This document shows, one piece after another, positions 18,299 through 34,835 of a DNA stretch of 49,414 bases. The stretch spans positions 155,266 to 204,679 of the forward strand of contig QCGZ01000002.1 of assembly GCA_003279705.1 (NCBI GenBank), given 5' to 3'. The translations under genes were made by a program, and so were the position numbers. The number at the start of each line of letters is the position of its first letter. Positions within the stretch are counted from its first letter, which is position 1. The stretch is from OCS116 cluster bacterium AG-390-I16 (lineage in GTDB: Bacteria; Pseudomonadota; Alphaproteobacteria; MED-G09). The notes under the pieces were generated by a model. It was not told where the DNA came from. It made no database searches and saw only the letters and a list, made by a program, of their open reading frames with translations.

Positions 18299-18718
18299 TT
18301 AAATAGACTCCCCTGGTCTAGTAATAATTTTAGTTAAAACAGGAAGTTTTGAAGAACCAAGCTCTAAAGCTGTTTTAGCTATCTCAGGAGAAACACCATC
18401 AATTTCAAACATAATTCTACCAGGCTTTACTTTTGCAGCCCAATATTCAGGAGTTCCTTTACCTTTACCCATTCTTACTTCAGTAGGCTTTTTAGAAACT
18501 GGTACATCTGGAAAAATTCTAATCCAAACTCTTCCAGCTCTTTTCATATGCCTAGTAATCGCACGTCTTGCAGCTTCAATTTGTCTAGCCGTTACTCTTT
18601 CAGCAGTAATAGCTTTTAAACCATATGAACCAAAGTTAAGCGTTGTACCGCCTTTAGCATTACCCTTGATTCTACCTTTGTGGGCTTTACGAAATTTTGT
18701 CTTCTTAGGCTGTAACAT
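18299..18718 (-). CDS. rplP: 50S ribosomal protein L16
   Basis: L16 organises the A-site of the large subunit. The 139-residue protein starts [19 protein letters not shown]. It contains [20 protein letters not shown] and [18 protein letters not shown], diagnostic of L16. Confidence 0.98.
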   Translation of the reverse strand: MLQPKKTKFRKAHKGRIKGNAKGGTTLNFGSYGLKAITAERVTARQIEAARRAITRHMKRAGRVWIRIFPDVPVSKKPTEVRMGKGKGTPEYWAAKVKPGRIMFEIDGVSPEIAKTALELGSSKLPVLTKIITRPGESI

Positions 18719-18729
18719 CCTTATTATCC

Positions 18730-19425
18730 TTAATTATTTTGCTTAAAATTTGTATTTTCTTGCGAAGGGGTTTTTTCCTCTTTTGCAAAAGGATTATGCT
18801 CCATAATCTCCCCAAGAAATATCCAAACTTTAATTCCACAAATTCCGTATGTAGTATGAGCAGATGCTACACCATAATCTATATCAGATCTTAATGTGTG
18901 AAGCGGAACACGACCTTCTCTATACCACTCAGTTCTAGCAATTTCGGCACCACCTAAACGTCCACCACAATTAATACGTATTCCTTGTGCGCCTAAACGC
19001 ATTGCGGATTGAACAGCCCTTTTCATAGCCCTTCTAAACCCTATTCTTCTCTCAAGTTGTTGAGCAATATTTTCAGCAACAAGTGTTGCATTTATCTCAG
19101 GTTTCCTTACTTCAACAATATTAACAACAACATCCGAAGAAGTAATTTTTTGAAGTTTTTTCTTTAAATTTTCAATATCAGCGCCTTTTTTACCAATTAT
19201 TAAACCAGGCCTACCTGAGTGAATTGTTACTAAACATTTCTTATGAGGCCTTTCAATGACTACATTAGCAATTGCAGCATTTTTAAGGTCTTTGAAAATC
19301 ATTTCACGCATATGAATATCTTCTTGTATTAACTTGCTATATTCATTTTTTCCAGCATACCATCTTGAGTCCCAAGTACGATTTATTCCTAGCCTCATAC
19401 TGATTGGATTAACTTTTTGTCCCAT
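18730..19425 (-). CDS. rpsC: 30S ribosomal protein S3
   Basis: S3 guards the mRNA entry channel. The 231-residue protein starts [18 protein letters not shown]. It has a KH domain with [18 protein letters not shown] and the C-terminal [21 protein letters not shown] short Gln/Asn-rich tail ends the protein. It overlaps the end of rplV by one base. Confidence 0.98.
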   Translation of the reverse strand: MGQKVNPISMRLGINRTWDSRWYAGKNEYSKLIQEDIHMREMIFKDLKNAAIANVVIERPHKKCLVTIHSGRPGLIIGKKGADIENLKKKLQKITSSDVVVNIVEVRKPEINATLVAENIAQQLERRIGFRRAMKRAVQSAMRLGAQGIRINCGGRLGGAEIARTEWYREGRVPLHTLRSDIDYGVASAHTTYGICGIKVWIFLGEIMEHNPFAKEEKTPSQENTNFKQNN

Positions 19426-19811
19426 TATTTTTTTTCTCCTTCAGCTTTCTCACGTAAAATAATTGTAAGCTGGCTAAATGGTTTAAGAATTTTTCCTGTT
19501 CTTCCTCTTGCTCTTGGTCTAAATCTTTTCATAACAAGATTTTTGCCAACATAAGCTTCATCGACATAAAGCTTATCTATATCGAGATTATGATTATTTT
19601 CTGCGTTAGCAATCGCGCTCTCAAGAATTTTTTTTGCTTCATTAGAAATTCTTTTCTTAGAAAATTCTAAATAAGACAAGGCGTCGCCAACATTTTTTCC
19701 TCTAATACTTTTTACAGCATCATTTAGTTTTATAGGACTTGTTCTAAGCATTTTACCAATTGCCTTTGATGAAGGTCCTTTATTTACATCTAGTTTTTCA
19801 ACATTACTCAT
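19425..19811 (-). CDS. rplV: 50S ribosomal protein L22
   Basis: L22 lines the peptide exit tunnel. The 128-residue protein has the conserved [19 protein letters not shown] and the tunnel hairpin [19 protein letters not shown]. An N-terminal extension of about 15 residues ([15 protein letters not shown]) exceeds the E. coli form. Confidence 0.97.
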   Translation of the reverse strand: MSNVEKLDVNKGPSSKAIGKMLRTSPIKLNDAVKSIRGKNVGDALSYLEFSKKRISNEAKKILESAIANAENNHNLDIDKLYVDEAYVGKNLVMKRFRPRARGRTGKILKPFSQLTIILREKAEGEKK

Positions 19812-19813
19812 AA

Positions 19814-20092
19814 CTAACTTCTCTTTGCAGACTTATCCGCTGTATGACCATAATAGGTCCTGGTTGGTGAAAACTCTCCAAATTTATGACCAACCATATC
19901 TTCTGAAACTAAAACAGGAATAAATTTCTGTCCGTTGTATACACCAAAATTCAAACCTACAAATTGAGGTAAAATTGTTGATCTTCTGCTCCAAATCTTT
20001 ATCACGTCTTTACGACCTGACTCTCTAGCAGCTTCTGCTTTTTTTAAGATATACTGGTCTACAAAAGGACCTTTCCATACTGATCTAGCCAT
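19814..20092 (-). CDS. rpsS: 30S ribosomal protein S19
   Basis: S19 sits in the 30S head. The 92-residue protein shows [35 protein letters not shown] and [16 protein letters not shown], all diagnostic. Spacing to both neighbours is 2 bases. Confidence 0.98.
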   Translation of the reverse strand: MARSVWKGPFVDQYILKKAEAARESGRKDVIKIWSRRSTILPQFVGLNFGVYNGQKFIPVLVSEDMVGHKFGEFSPTRTYYGHTADKSAKRS

Positions 20093-20094
20093 AT

Positions 20095-20934
20095 TTACCT
20101 TCTTTTTTTCCTTTGATGACGAGTTCTGACAATAAATTTATCAGAATTTTTATTAGAGCGTGTTTTCTTACCTTTTGTTGGCACACCCCAAGGTGTAACA
20201 GGATGACGGCCTCCAGAAGTTTTACCTTCACCACCACCATGTGGGTGATCAACTGGGTTCATAACGACCCCACGAACTGATGGTCTCTTACCTTTCCATC
20301 TATTTCTTCCAGCCTTTGCTAATTTAGTATTAGAGTTATCAGGATTTGAAACAGCACCAACAGTAGCCTTACAAACATCAGGTACGAGTCTTTGCTCACC
20401 TGAGGTTAATTTTAAGATAGCCATACCCTGATCCCTACCAACTAATTGAGCGAAAGTACCTGCAGACCTTATCATCTGGGCACCTTTACCTGGCTTCATT
20501 TCGATATTATGAATGATTGTACCTATGGGCATTTTTTTCATTGGCATTGTATTACCGGGTTTAATATCAGCTTTTTCACTCGAAACAACTTTATCACCCA
20601 CGCTAAGTCTTTGTGGAGCAATTATATAGCTCAATTCACCGTCATCATATTTTATTAGAGCAATAAATGCTGAACGGTTTGGATCATATTCAAGTTTTTC
20701 AACTGTCGCGGATACATCTACTTTATTTCTTTTAAAATCAATCTTACGATAAAGTCTTTTATGGCCACCACCTCTTCTTCTTGCAGTCATTCTTCCTTTA
20801 TTATTTCTTCCACCTGAACTGGTTAAACCTTCCGTTAGAGATTTTATTGGACGATCAGTTGATAAATGAGATTTATCAACTAAAACTAAACCCCTTTGAC
20901 CAGGACTTGTAGGTTTGTATGTTTTTAAAGCCAT
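20095..20934 (-). CDS. rplB: 50S ribosomal protein L2
   Basis: L2 supports subunit joining and peptidyl transfer. The 279-residue protein contains [20 protein letters not shown] and the highly conserved [20 protein letters not shown] with the functional histidine. Length is standard. Confidence 0.98.
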   Translation of the reverse strand: MALKTYKPTSPGQRGLVLVDKSHLSTDRPIKSLTEGLTSSGGRNNKGRMTARRRGGGHKRLYRKIDFKRNKVDVSATVEKLEYDPNRSAFIALIKYDDGELSYIIAPQRLSVGDKVVSSEKADIKPGNTMPMKKMPIGTIIHNIEMKPGKGAQMIRSAGTFAQLVGRDQGMAILKLTSGEQRLVPDVCKATVGAVSNPDNSNTKLAKAGRNRWKGKRPSVRGVVMNPVDHPHGGGEGKTSGGRHPVTPWGVPTKGKKTRSNKNSDKFIVRTRHQRKKRR

Positions 20935-20937
20935 AAT

Positions 20938-21231
20938 CTATACTCCACCCATTACGTCAATAGATTGACCTTCCTCAAGGGTAACAATTGCATGTTTAAA
21001 ATCTTTTCTCTTGCCTTTAATGTTTTTAAAATTAGTAGTTTTTCCTTTTCTTCTGAGAGTATTTACAGATTTCACATTTACCTTAAACAAAGCCTCAATA
21101 CTTTTTTTAATTTCTTGTTTTGATGATTTTAAACTAACCTTAAAGACAACCTTATTACTCTCTGAAAGCATAGAAGATTTTTCAGTAACTACAGGGCTCA
21201 TTAAAATATCAAAATAATTTTTTTCACTCAT
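20938..21231 (-). CDS. rplW: 50S ribosomal protein L23
   Basis: L23 is the docking site for trigger factor and SRP at the tunnel exit. The 97-residue protein contains ILMSPVVTEKSSMLSESNKV and VNVKSVNTLRRKGK. Its ATG overlaps the rplD stop by 4 bases (coupled translation). Confidence 0.97.
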   Translation of the reverse strand: MSEKNYFDILMSPVVTEKSSMLSESNKVVFKVSLKSSKQEIKKSIEALFKVNVKSVNTLRRKGKTTNFKNIKGKRKDFKHAIVTLEEGQSIDVMGGV

Positions 21232-21848
21232 TGCAGCCTCTCATTAAGCATATCAATAGAGCTTTTTGTAAGAACTAATTTTTCTTTACGAAGAATATCG
21301 TAAACATTAATTCCTTTAATATTAATAAGCTCAAGACCTTTCACATTTTTAATAGCAAGTTCAAAATTTTTATCAAAATCATCGGAGTCAATAAATAAAG
21401 CATTTTCAATCTTTAGCTTTTTAACTTTTGATAAAAAATCTTTAGTTTTTGGAGAAGATAATTTAGCTTCATCTAAAATTATAAGTTCGTCATTTTTTAC
21501 CTTTGAAGATAAAGCGTGCTTTAATCCTAATGATCTTATTTTTTTTGGAAGTTTAGTAGAATAGTCTCTTGGCTTTGGACCAAAAACCACTCCGCCACCT
21601 CTAAAAATATTTGGCTTTCTTGTACTATGCCTAGCACCACCAGAACCTTTTTGATTCATGATTTTTTTTGTACTACCTTTAATTTCACCACGCTCTTTAG
21701 TTTTATGAGTACCAGATCTTCTTTTAGCAAGCTGCCATGTAACAACTCTATGAAGAATATCACTTCGTGGATCAAGGCCATAAATTTCGTCATTAAGTTC
21801 TTGAGATGATTTTTTATCGGAACTCAAACTTACAACATTAACTTTCAT
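21228..21848 (-). CDS. rplD: 50S ribosomal protein L4
   Basis: L4 lines the exit tunnel and in enterobacteria also represses its own operon. The 206-residue protein has [20 protein letters not shown] and [20 protein letters not shown], the tunnel-loop signature. It overlaps rplC by 11 bases. Confidence 0.97.
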   Translation of the reverse strand: MKVNVVSLSSDKKSSQELNDEIYGLDPRSDILHRVVTWQLAKRRSGTHKTKERGEIKGSTKKIMNQKGSGGARHSTRKPNIFRGGGVVFGPKPRDYSTKLPKKIRSLGLKHALSSKVKNDELIILDEAKLSSPKTKDFLSKVKKLKIENALFIDSDDFDKNFELAIKNVKGLELINIKGINVYDILRKEKLVLTKSSIDMLNERLQ

Positions 21849-22608
21849 TTGAGTCTCCGTTATTGTCGGAATCTATATTTTCTTCAGAAATTTTATCATC
21901 AGATATATTTTCATCTTTTTTGACTTCATCTTTCGCATTCTTTAAAGCAGCTGGAAGAGGAATGTCATCCGGTAATGATTTTTTTACAGAATCTTTAAGT
22001 AAAACCCAACTACCTTTTGGGCCAGGAACTGCTCCTCTAACATAAATATAACCTTCATCTGATTCCGTTTTAACAACTTTTAAATTTTGGACTGTTACAT
22101 TTGCAGCCCCCATGTGACCTGCCATTTTTTTTCCTTTAAATACTTTTCCAGGGTCTTGACATTGACCAGTGGAACCATGGCTTCTGTGACTAATAGAAAC
22201 ACCATGAGAAGCTCTCAAGCCTCCAAAATTATGTCTTTTCATTGCTCCAGCAAAACCTTTACCAATAGATATTCCTGAAACATCAATAAATTGACCATCT
22301 ACAAAATGAGAGGCAGCAAGCTCAGAACCATTTTCAAGTAAATTATCTTCAGTTACACGAAATTCTGAAAGCTTAGCTTTTGCATTAATTTTATTCTTTT
22401 TAAAATGCCCTTTCATAGGATTAGAAACATTCTTTTCGCTTATATTTCCTACACCAAGCTGCACAGATGTATAACCATCTTTTTCTATTGTTTTTGTTGA
22501 AACAACATGACAATTATCAAGATGAAGTATTGTAACCGGTGTATGAATACCGTCTTCAGTATACAGTCTGCTCATTCCAAGTTTTTTACAAATTAATCCG
22601 GTTCTCAT
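21838..22608 (-). CDS. rplC: 50S ribosomal protein L3 with acidic C-terminal tail
   Basis: L3 reaches toward the peptidyl transferase centre. The core carries [35 protein letters not shown] and [17 protein letters not shown], including the Gln that is often methylated in the GSTGQ region. The family is usually about 210 residues; here 256, because a Ser/Asp/Glu-rich tail ([18 protein letters not shown]) is added. The tail looks disordered. Confidence 0.97.
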   Translation of the reverse strand: MRTGLICKKLGMSRLYTEDGIHTPVTILHLDNCHVVSTKTIEKDGYTSVQLGVGNISEKNVSNPMKGHFKKNKINAKAKLSEFRVTEDNLLENGSELAASHFVDGQFIDVSGISIGKGFAGAMKRHNFGGLRASHGVSISHRSHGSTGQCQDPGKVFKGKKMAGHMGAANVTVQNLKVVKTESDEGYIYVRGAVPGPKGSWVLLKDSVKKSLPDDIPLPAALKNAKDEVKKDENISDDKISEENIDSDNNGDSNES

Positions 22609-22624
22609 CGCTTTAATCCTAATT

Positions 22625-22933
22625 CTATAGTTTTATTTCAACATCAACACCAGCAGCCAAATCTAGCTTCATTAAAGCATCAACAGTTTGCGGGGTTGGA
22701 TCAATAATATCCATTAATCTTTTGTGAGTTCTTATTTCAAATTGCTCTCTACTTTTCTTATCAATATGAGGGCCTTTAAGAACAGTAAATTTCTCAATAC
22801 GAGTAGGTAAAGGTATCGGACCACGAACATCAGCTCCTGTTCTTTTTGCAGTATCAAGAATTTCTTTTGCAGACGTATCTAATGTTCTATGATCGTATGC
22901 TTTTAATCTAATTCTAATATTTTGATCTTTCAT
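22625..22933 (-). CDS. rpsJ: 30S ribosomal protein S10
   Basis: S10 heads the S10 operon and also serves as NusE in antitermination. The 102-residue protein contains [39 protein letters not shown] and [15 protein letters not shown]. It starts only 17 bases after fusA; no tuf gene or clear promoter intervenes, so the str and S10 operons appear fused. Confidence 0.98.
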   Translation of the reverse strand: MKDQNIRIRLKAYDHRTLDTSAKEILDTAKRTGADVRGPIPLPTRIEKFTVLKGPHIDKKSREQFEIRTHKRLMDIIDPTPQTVDALMKLDLAAGVDVEIKL

Positions 22934-22950
22934 TTAACTACCTTTTATAA

Positions 22951-25026
22951 CTATGCTAGCTTAGCAATTACCTCTTCTGATACAGCTTTTGGAACTTCTT
23001 GATAATGGTCAAAGAGCATAGTAAAAACTGCTCTACCTTGTGACATAGATCTCAAAGTATTTACATACCCAAACATATTTGCTAGAGGCACCATTGAGTC
23101 AACGACTGTTGAAGGGCCTCTTGTTTCAGTACCTGAAATCTGACCTCTTCTACTATTAAGGTCGCCAATTATATCACCTAAGTGTTCCTCGGGAGTTACA
23201 ACCTCAACCTTCATTATTGGTTCAAGTAATTTAATACCTGCATCACGACAAACTTCCCTAAATGCTGCTCGAGCAGCTATTTCAAATGCCATAACGCTTG
23301 AGTCAACATCATGATAAGCACCATCAACAAGTCTGACACTAAAATCTATAATTGGGAAACCAGCTAAAGCGCCAGTCTCTTTTACACTTTCAATTCCTTT
23401 TTCTACACCAGGTATATATTCCTTAGGTATTGAACCACCAACAATTTCACTTGTAAAGTTATAGCCTTCACCTGGCTGACTAGGTGTAATAATAATTTTT
23501 AAACGGGCAAATTGACCCGCACCACCACTTTGTTTTTTGTGGGTATAATCAATTTCAGCTTCTTTAGAGAAAGTTTCACGATATGCAACCTGAGGAGCTC
23601 CAACATTTGCTTCAACTTTAAATTCTCTTTTCATTCTATCGACAAGAATATCGAGATGAAGTTCACCCATACCACTAATAACTGTTTGTCCTGACTCATT
23701 ATCAGAAGAAACTCTGAAAGATGGATCTTCTTTAGCTAATCTTGATAATGCTAACCCCATTTTTTCTTGGTCAGCTTTAGTTTTTGGTTCAACAGCAACC
23801 TCAATCACTGGTTCAGGAAATTCCATTCGCTCAAGAATAATTTGATTGTCATCACCACATAAAGTATCACCAGTTGTAGTATCTTTTAAGCCCACTAAGG
23901 CAACGATATCACCAGCACGAGCTTCTTTAATATCTTCTCTTGAGTTTGAATGCATTTCGAGCATTCTACCAATTCTTTCTTTTTTATTTTTAACTGTATT
24001 TACTAATGTTTGACCAGCTTCTAAAACACCAGAATAAATTCTTGCAAAAGTAAGGTTTCCAACAAAAGGGTCATTCATTACTTTAAAGGCTAAAAGCGAT
24101 AATGGCTCGTCGTCTGATGATTCTCTTTTCATTTCCTCTTCAGTATCAGGATGAATACCTTTGATAGCCTCAACGTCCGTAGGGGAAGGCATAAAATCAA
24201 CTACAGCATCAAGAAGTGGTTGAACACCTTTATTCTTAAAGGCAGTACCGTTAAGAACAGGTACGAAAGACTGATCTAGCACACCTTTACGAATACACTT
24301 TTTAATCGTATCAACATCTGGTTCATTACCCTCTAAATACTGCTCCATAACTTCATCATCTTGTTCAACAGCACTCTCAATTAACTCAGATCTATATTTT
24401 TCTGCTTCAGCTTTAAGATCCTCTCTTATTTCCCTATACTCAAACTCAGCACCTAATGATTCTTCTTTCCAAATTATTTCTTTCATTTGAACAAGATCGA
24501 TCAAACCTTCATAATTACTTTCAGATCCAATCGGTAATTGCATAACTAAAGGTGTAGAACCAAGTCTATCTTTTATCATTTCAACACATCTATAAAAATC
24601 AGCGCCAATTCTATCCATTTTATTAACAAAACACATTCTTGGAACATTATATTTATTTGCTTGCCTCCAAACTGTCTCAGATTGAGGCTCAACACCAGCA
24701 ACTGAGTCAAAGACTGCAACAGCACCATCAAGGACTCTTAAAGATCTTTCAACCTCAATCGTGAAATCAACGTGCCCAGGAGTATCAATAATATTTATTC
24801 TTTTTTCATTCCAAAAACATGTAGTTGCAGCAGAGGTAATAGTAATACCTCTTTCTTGTTCTTGTTCCATCCAATCCATGGTTGCAGCACCATCATGTAC
24901 TTCACCAATTTTGTAGCTCTTTCCGGTATAATATAAAATTCTTTCTGTTGTAGTGGTTTTACCAGCATCAATATGGGCCATGATACCAATATTTCTATAA
25001 TCTGATAATTTTGTTTTTCGTGCCAT
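22951..25026 (-). CDS. fusA: Elongation factor G
   Basis: EF-G is the GTPase that translocates tRNA and mRNA. The 691-residue protein has the P-loop [15 protein letters not shown], switch region [23 protein letters not shown] and [10 protein letters not shown], followed by domains II-V (for example [14 protein letters not shown] and [10 protein letters not shown]-type motifs). Length is standard. It lies between rpsG and rpsJ; tuf, which often follows, is found instead at 37702-38892. Confidence 0.98.
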   Translation of the reverse strand: MARKTKLSDYRNIGIMAHIDAGKTTTTERILYYTGKSYKIGEVHDGAATMDWMEQEQERGITITSAATTCFWNEKRINIIDTPGHVDFTIEVERSLRVLDGAVAVFDSVAGVEPQSETVWRQANKYNVPRMCFVNKMDRIGADFYRCVEMIKDRLGSTPLVMQLPIGSESNYEGLIDLVQMKEIIWKEESLGAEFEYREIREDLKAEAEKYRSELIESAVEQDDEVMEQYLEGNEPDVDTIKKCIRKGVLDQSFVPVLNGTAFKNKGVQPLLDAVVDFMPSPTDVEAIKGIHPDTEEEMKRESSDDEPLSLLAFKVMNDPFVGNLTFARIYSGVLEAGQTLVNTVKNKKERIGRMLEMHSNSREDIKEARAGDIVALVGLKDTTTGDTLCGDDNQIILERMEFPEPVIEVAVEPKTKADQEKMGLALSRLAKEDPSFRVSSDNESGQTVISGMGELHLDILVDRMKREFKVEANVGAPQVAYRETFSKEAEIDYTHKKQSGGAGQFARLKIIITPSQPGEGYNFTSEIVGGSIPKEYIPGVEKGIESVKETGALAGFPIIDFSVRLVDGAYHDVDSSVMAFEIAARAAFREVCRDAGIKLLEPIMKVEVVTPEEHLGDIIGDLNSRRGQISGTETRGPSTVVDSMVPLANMFGYVNTLRSMSQGRAVFTMLFDHYQEVPKAVSEEVIAKLA

Positions 25027-25046
25027 GATAAAAACCTTTTAATTAG

Positions 25047-25518
25047 CTACCAACGATAATGAGAAAAAGCTCTGTTAGCTTCAGCCATTTTATGAGTATC
25101 CTCACGTTTTTTTACAGAAGCTCCTCTATTGTTAGAAGCATCAATAAGTTCAGATGATAATTTTTCACCCATCGTATCCTCACCTCTAGAGCGGGCAGCA
25201 GAAATAATCCACCTAATAGCAAGAGCTTTTCTTCTATCAGACCTAACCTCGACAGGAACCTGATAAGTAGCTCCACCAACTCTTCTTGACCTAACCTCGA
25301 CCGAGGGCATTACATTATCAATAGCATCATGAAAGACTTTTACGGGATCAATCTTAAGCTTGCTTTCTATATTATCAAAAGCTCCGTAAACAATTTTTTC
25401 TGCAACAGATTTTTTTCCATCAACCATTAAATTATTCATAAATTTTGAAATGACCTCATCTCTGTATTTAGGATCAGGAAATATTTCTCTTTTTTTCAGC
25501 TTTATGTCTTCTGGACAT
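25047..25518 (-). CDS. rpsG: 30S ribosomal protein S7, apparent +1 frameshift near codon 9
   Basis: S7 nucleates assembly of the 30S head. The true start is ATG 25518-25516 behind AGAGGA, giving MSRRHKAEK. After this a run of seven A's on the coding strand (T's at + 25490-25496) throws the frame, and the zero frame stops five codons later. With one A removed, the reading continues as [20 protein letters not shown] into the long downstream frame (25047-25439). The total then becomes exactly 156 residues, the normal S7 length. The downstream part has [18 protein letters not shown] and the usual terminus AFSHYRW. The gene is essential, so the extra base is either a sequence error or is bypassed in the cell. 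Confidence 0.93.
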
Positions 25519-25534
25519 TGTTAATCCTCTATAA

Positions 25535-25906
25535 CTATTTAGGCCTTTTAGTGCCGTATTTAGACCTTCTTTGTTTACGCTCTGATACTCCTTGAGTGTC
25601 TAATACACCTCTTAGAACGTGATATCTTACACCAGGGAGGTCTTTTACCCTTCCCCCTCTGATTAAAACCACTGAGTGCTCTTGAAGGTTATGACCCTCA
25701 CCAGGTATATAACTTGTAACCTCAAAACCATTAGTTAACCTTACTCTTGCAACTTTTCTTAGCGCGGAATTTGGCTTTTTTGGTGTTGTTGTATAAACAC
25801 GTGTGCAAACACCTCTTTTTTGAGGGCATGCTTCCATAGCAGGAACTTTATTTCTTTTTGCAATATTTGTCCTTCTATTGCGAACCAATTGGTTAATTGT
25901 AGGCAT
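25535..25906 (-). CDS. rpsL: 30S ribosomal protein S12
   Basis: S12 is at the decoding centre. The 123-residue protein starts at ATG 25906-25904 ([10 protein letters not shown]) behind GGGGAA. It contains [18 protein letters not shown] and [17 protein letters not shown]; both lysines linked to streptomycin sensitivity have the wild-type residue. It appears to be the first gene after a terminator and promoter (26025-26086). It ends 16 bases before the rpsG start. Confidence 0.97.
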   Translation of the reverse strand: MPTINQLVRNRRTNIAKRNKVPAMEACPQKRGVCTRVYTTTPKKPNSALRKVARVRLTNGFEVTSYIPGEGHNLQEHSVVLIRGGRVKDLPGVRYHVLRGVLDTQGVSERKQRRSKYGTKRPK

Positions 25907-25930
25907 ATTTATATTCCCCAATAAGATTTT

Positions 25931-25951
25931 ATTCATTAAAAATTAATGAAT
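25931..25951 (-). promoter_or_regulatory. Hairpin in the rpsL leader
   Basis: ATTCATTA and TAATGAAT form a perfect 8-bp inverted repeat around a 5-base loop, 25 bases upstream of the rpsL start codon. A further palindrome, AGGAAAATTCCT, lies at about 25991-26002. Whether either controls S12 synthesis is unknown. Confidence 0.4.
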
Positions 25952-26024
25952 AAGTTACTATAATTTTTTGCGAATGGCGCGGCAGCGTTTAGGAAAATTC
26001 CTACGACCTGTCATAAGCGTTGTC

Positions 26025-26053
26025 TTAGTAGCTTTGTATTTGTTTTCAGTCAA
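26025..26053 (-). promoter_or_regulatory. Candidate promoter for rpsL-rpsG-fusA and downstream operons
   Basis: Read leftward, TTGACT (+ 26048-26053) and TACTAA (+ 26025-26030) are separated by exactly 17 bases. The -35 box is good and the -10 box is mediocre. It lies directly after the rpoC terminator and would give a leader of about 110 bases before rpsL. Confidence 0.45.
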
Positions 26054-26054
26054 G

Positions 26055-30249
<4,195 letters not shown>

Positions 30250-30300
30250 TATATCCTCTTATAAATTATTAATAACTAACCCTTAAAAAAGGTTAACTTA

Positions 30301-33300
30301 TTAATCTGAAGAATCTTGCAATTCTACATTTAATCCTAACGATCTCATTTCTTTGACCAACACATTAAAACTTTCTGGTACACCAGACTCGAAATTTTCT
30401 TCGCCTCTAACGATTGACTCATAAACTTTTGTTCTACCAGCTACATCATCAGATTTTACCGTCAGCATTTCTTGAAGAGTGTAAGCTGCTCCATAAGCTT
30501 CAAGAGCCCACACTTCCATTTCTCCAAATCTTTGACCACCAAATTGGGCTTTACCCCCTAGTGGCTGCTGCGTAACTAAACTATACGGGCCAACTGAACG
30601 ACCGTGAATTTTATCATCAACCAGATGGTGTAGTTTCAAAATATAAATATAACCAACTGTCACCGGTCTATCAAATTTTTCACCAGTTCTACCGTCATAT
30701 AAAGTAATTTGACCACTAGTATTTAAATCAGCTTTTCCCAAAAGGTCATTTATATCATTTTCTCTTGCACCATCAAAAACCGGAGTTGCAATAGGAACAC
30801 CTTTTTTCAAAGAATGACTCATTTCAATTAAATCACCATCTTCATATTTTTTAATTTCTGAGGGTTTATATATACCTTCCAAAGTTGACCTTACATTCGA
30901 AATATCTCCACCAGCTTCATAAGATTTTAAGGCATTATTAATTTGTTGACCTAAACCCGCACATGCTGCACCGAGGTGTGTTTCAAGAATTTGACCAACA
31001 TTCATTCTACTTGGAACGCCCAATGGGTTTAAAACGACATCAACGTGTCTTCCATCAGCTGAGTAAGGCATATCTTCAGCAGGAACAATTCTAGAAATAA
31101 CTCCTTTATTACCATGACGCCCTGCCATTTTATCACCAGGCTGTAATTTTCTTTTTATAGCAACATAAACTTTAATGCTCTTCATTACACCAGGTAATAA
31201 TTCATCACCTCTGCTAACTTTTTCAACCTTATCCTCAAACCTTTTTTCAATCTGATTTTTATTCTCATTGTATTGGTCACGAAGGCTTTCAATTTCCTTT
31301 TGAACACTATTATTTTGCATTACAAAATCCCACCAGGAATTTTTAGGAATATCGTTAAGCAATTCTTCGTCAATTTTTGTTTTTTCGCTTGAAATTTTTG
31401 GACCAGATGCTGCCATCTTACCAACTAAAGATTCTTTAAGTCTCGAAAAGATATTTCTATCCAAAATTGATAATTCATCGTCTCTATCAATAGATAATCT
31501 CTCCACCTCTTCTCTTTCAACAGCTAGAGCTCTCTCATCTTTTTCGATACCATGTCTATTAAAAACTCTAACATCAACAACAGAACCATTTGTTCCTGGA
31601 GGAAGTTTGAGAGAAGAGTCTCTGACATCAGATGCTTTTTCACCAAAAATAGCTCTAAGAAGTTTTTCCTCAGGTGTGATTGGGCTTTCTCCTTTTGGGG
31701 TGACTTTTCCGACTAAAATATCACCTGGTTTTACTTCAGCTCCAATATATACGATACCTGATTCATCTAAATTTCTAAGCGCCTCTTCACCTACATTTGG
31801 AATATCTCTAGTTATTTCCTCAGAACCAAGTTTGGTATCTCTGGCCATAACTTCAAATTCTTCAATGTGAATTGATGTAAAGACATCATCTTTTACAATT
31901 TTTTCTGATATCAAAATAGAATCTTCAAAATTATAACCATTCCATGGCATGAAAGCTACAAGAACATTCTTGCCAAGAGCAAGCTCTCCAGAGTCAGTAG
32001 ATGGACCATCAGCAATAATATCGCCTTTAAATATTTGATCACCTACTCTTACTAATGGTCTTTGATTCATACAGGTAGATTGGTTTGATCTTTGGAATTT
32101 TTTTAGATTATATATATCAACACCTAAATCACCAGCCTCAAGATCTCCTTTAGAAGTAACAACAATTCTTTGAGAGTCAACTTGGTCAACAATACCATCT
32201 CTAGTTGCAACCACAGATGAACCTGAGTCTCTTGCAACAGTTTCTTCCATACCAGTTCCAACAAAAGGAGCTTCATTTGTTACCAATGGAACGGCTTGTC
32301 TCATCATATTTGATCCCATAAGAGCTCTATTTGCATCATCATTTTCAAGAAAAGGAATTAATGCAGCTGCAACTGATACAGTTTGCTGAGGACTAACATC
32401 AACAAAATCAACTGAAGCTGGAGGAACAAGATCAAAATCACCATCATGTCTACAATTAAGAAGTTCTGAGAGTAAATTACCTTTTTCATCAGCAGGTTCA
32501 TCAGCTTGAGCAATCCTGTATCTACTTTCCTCAACTGCTGACAAGTAAACAATTTCATTTGTTTTCTTTCCATCTACAACCTTTAAATAAGGACTTTCAA
32601 TAAAGCCATATTTGTTGATTCTAGAATAAGTTGCCAATGAATTTATAAGACCGATATTCGGACCCTCAGGGGTTTCAATTGGACATATTCTTCCATAATG
32701 AGTTGGATGAACGTCTCTTACCTCAAAACCAGCTCTTTCCCTTGTCAGTCCACCTGGGCCTAAAGCTGAAACTCTTCTTTTATGAGTAATTTCAGATAAA
32801 GGATTTGTTTGATCCATAAATTGTGATAATTGCGAAGAACCAAAAAACTCTCTAATAGTCGCAGCTATTGGTTTTGCATTGATAATATCCTGAGGCATTA
32901 CAGCGTCAATATCTACAGAGCTCATTCTTTCTCTTATAGCTCTCTCCATTCTAAGAAGACCAATTCTGAACTGATTTTCAAGTAATTCACCAACTGATCT
33001 TACCCTTCTATTTCCAAGATTATCAATATCATCAATATCGCCCTTTCCATCTCTAAGATCTACCAAAGTTTTTAAGACAGAAGCGATATCTTCTTTAGTT
33101 AAAACTCTTACTGTATCCGGTGTATCAAGATTAAGTCTCATATTTAATTTAACCCTTCCTACATCAGATAAATCATAGCGATCAGAGTCAAAAAATAAAC
33201 TTTCAAATAGAGCGGTAGCACTTTCAACTGTAGGTGGTTCGCCTGGCCTAAGAATTTTATAAATTTCAAATAGTGCTGTTTCTTTGTCTATAGATTTATC

Positions 33301-34377
33301 AAGAGCAAGAGTATTACGTAAAAAAGGACTGGAATTTATATTATCAATAACTAAAACAGGTATTGACTTAATTTTTTCTAATTCAAATAAAGCAATTAAT
33401 TCTTCAGTTATTTCCTCACCAGCTTCAGCAAATATTTCGCCTGTCTCGGTATTAACAATATCTTCTGAAATAAATTTTCCAATTAACTCTTCATTAGATA
33501 TTTCTAATTCTTTAATATTTTTTTCTTCAAGCTGTTTTAATAGTCTTGGTGTGAACTTTTTACCTTGCTCAACTAAAACTTTTCCCTTTGACACAAGTGG
33601 AAAAAGAGATTTACCACCAACAATATTTTCTGCTTTAAAATCTTTTTTCCAACCATCTTTATATTTTGTATAGTCTTCACTCTTATAAAACATTGAAAGA
33701 ATTTCTTCAGCATCATAACCTAGGCTATATAAAATTGTTGTTGCAGGAATTTTTTTCTTTCTATCGATTCTTGCATTAACAATATCTTTTGGATCAAACT
33801 CAAAGTCCATCCAAGAGCCTCTATAAGGAATAATTCTTGCGGCAAAAAGTATTTTTCCAGAGGAGTGGGTTTTTCCTCTATCATGATCAAAGAAAACTCC
33901 AGGACTTCTATGCATCTGAGACACAACAACTCTTTCGGTTCCGTTTATTATAAATGTACCGTTTTCTGTCATTAAAGGTAAATCACTCATATAAACATCT
34001 TGTTCTTTGACATCCTTGACTGACTTAGCTTGAGTTTCCTCATCTACATCGAAGACAATAAGCCTAAGAGTTACTTTTAACGGAGCGGCATAAGTTAAAC
34101 CTCTTTGAATACATTCATCAGTGTCGAATTTAGGTTCGTCAAAAGAATAAGAGATGTATTCAATAGTCGAGGTTTCGCTAAAATCACTAATCGGAAAAAC
34201 TGAGCGAAAAACATTTTCTAGGCCTTTATCAAGCCTATCTTCACTAGAAATAAACCTTTGCAAAAAAAGTTCATACGAAAATTTCTGAACCTCTATGAGA
34301 TTTGGCATCTCAGCAATTTGGTCATTTCTTTGAAAAGTCTTTCTTAGTCTTTTACGATTTTGCAATGTTTGCGACAT
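30301..34377 (-). CDS. rpoB: RNA polymerase subunit beta
   Basis: Beta forms the other half of the polymerase catalytic cleft. The 1358-residue protein has the rifampicin region [20 protein letters not shown] and [20 protein letters not shown] with wild-type Asp, His and Ser at the common resistance positions. [13 protein letters not shown] and, near the C-terminus, [20 protein letters not shown] are also present. It follows rplL by 49 bases and precedes rpoC by 51 bases. Length is normal for alphaproteobacteria. Confidence 0.98.
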   Translation of the reverse strand: MSQTLQNRKRLRKTFQRNDQIAEMPNLIEVQKFSYELFLQRFISSEDRLDKGLENVFRSVFPISDFSETSTIEYISYSFDEPKFDTDECIQRGLTYAAPLKVTLRLIVFDVDEETQAKSVKDVKEQDVYMSDLPLMTENGTFIINGTERVVVSQMHRSPGVFFDHDRGKTHSSGKILFAARIIPYRGSWMDFEFDPKDIVNARIDRKKKIPATTILYSLGYDAEEILSMFYKSEDYTKYKDGWKKDFKAENIVGGKSLFPLVSKGKVLVEQGKKFTPRLLKQLEEKNIKELEISNEELIGKFISEDIVNTETGEIFAEAGEEITEELIALFELEKIKSIPVLVIDNINSSPFLRNTLALDKSIDKETALFEIYKILRPGEPPTVESATALFESLFFDSDRYDLSDVGRVKLNMRLNLDTPDTVRVLTKEDIASVLKTLVDLRDGKGDIDDIDNLGNRRVRSVGELLENQFRIGLLRMERAIRERMSSVDIDAVMPQDIINAKPIAATIREFFGSSQLSQFMDQTNPLSEITHKRRVSALGPGGLTRERAGFEVRDVHPTHYGRICPIETPEGPNIGLINSLATYSRINKYGFIESPYLKVVDGKKTNEIVYLSAVEESRYRIAQADEPADEKGNLLSELLNCRHDGDFDLVPPASVDFVDVSPQQTVSVAAALIPFLENDDANRALMGSNMMRQAVPLVTNEAPFVGTGMEETVARDSGSSVVATRDGIVDQVDSQRIVVTSKGDLEAGDLGVDIYNLKKFQRSNQSTCMNQRPLVRVGDQIFKGDIIADGPSTDSGELALGKNVLVAFMPWNGYNFEDSILISEKIVKDDVFTSIHIEEFEVMARDTKLGSEEITRDIPNVGEEALRNLDESGIVYIGAEVKPGDILVGKVTPKGESPITPEEKLLRAIFGEKASDVRDSSLKLPPGTNGSVVDVRVFNRHGIEKDERALAVEREEVERLSIDRDDELSILDRNIFSRLKESLVGKMAASGPKISSEKTKIDEELLNDIPKNSWWDFVMQNNSVQKEIESLRDQYNENKNQIEKRFEDKVEKVSRGDELLPGVMKSIKVYVAIKRKLQPGDKMAGRHGNKGVISRIVPAEDMPYSADGRHVDVVLNPLGVPSRMNVGQILETHLGAACAGLGQQINNALKSYEAGGDISNVRSTLEGIYKPSEIKKYEDGDLIEMSHSLKKGVPIATPVFDGARENDINDLLGKADLNTSGQITLYDGRTGEKFDRPVTVGYIYILKLHHLVDDKIHGRSVGPYSLVTQQPLGGKAQFGGQRFGEMEVWALEAYGAAYTLQEMLTVKSDDVAGRTKVYESIVRGEENFESGVPESFNVLVKEMRSLGLNVELQDSSD

Positions 34378-34426
34378 ATTAATTAAACCCTAAAGTTATG
34401 TTGTAAAATAAATAAAATTAAATTGA

Positions 34427-34804
34427 TTACTTAAGTTCTACTGTTGCGCCAGCAGCTTCAAGTTTCTCTTTAATCTCAGCAGCCTCATCCTTTGATGCAC
34501 CTTCTTTCACGTCTTTTGGAGCGCCTTCAACTAGATCTTTAGCTTCTTTTAATCCAAGACCAGTTATAGTTCTAACCTCTTTGATAACATTAATTTTCTT
34601 GTCCCCAGCAGCAGCTAGCACAACAGTAAAGGAATCTTTTTCTTCAGCAGCAGCTTCACCACCACCTGCAGCAGGCGCAGCAGCAGCAGCAACAGGTGCT
34701 GCAGCAGTAACACCCCATTTATCCTCAAGTAATTTTGAAAGCTCAGAAGCCTCCAAAACAGATAAACTTGATAGTTCTTCAACAATTTTTTCTAAATCAG
34801 CCAT
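34427..34804 (-). CDS. rplL: 50S ribosomal protein L7/L12
   Basis: L7/L12 forms the multi-copy stalk that recruits translation GTPases. The 125-residue protein has the dimerising N-terminus ([20 protein letters not shown]), an Ala/Gly/Glu hinge (about residues 36-55) and the C-terminal [20 protein letters not shown]. Codons in the hinge are GCx-rich, making it the most GC-rich spot nearby. Confidence 0.98.
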   Translation of the reverse strand: MADLEKIVEELSSLSVLEASELSKLLEDKWGVTAAAPVAAAAAPAAGGGEAAAEEKDSFTVVLAAAGDKKINVIKEVRTITGLGLKEAKDLVEGAPKDVKEGASKDEAAEIKEKLEAAGATVELK

Positions 34805-34835
34805 AATATTCTCCTAATAATAGTATTTATAATAT

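Noticed and set aside
25047-25439. A shortened S7 starting at an internal ATG
   Set aside because: The missing N-terminus is present upstream with a proper ribosome site and start, separated only by one extra A.
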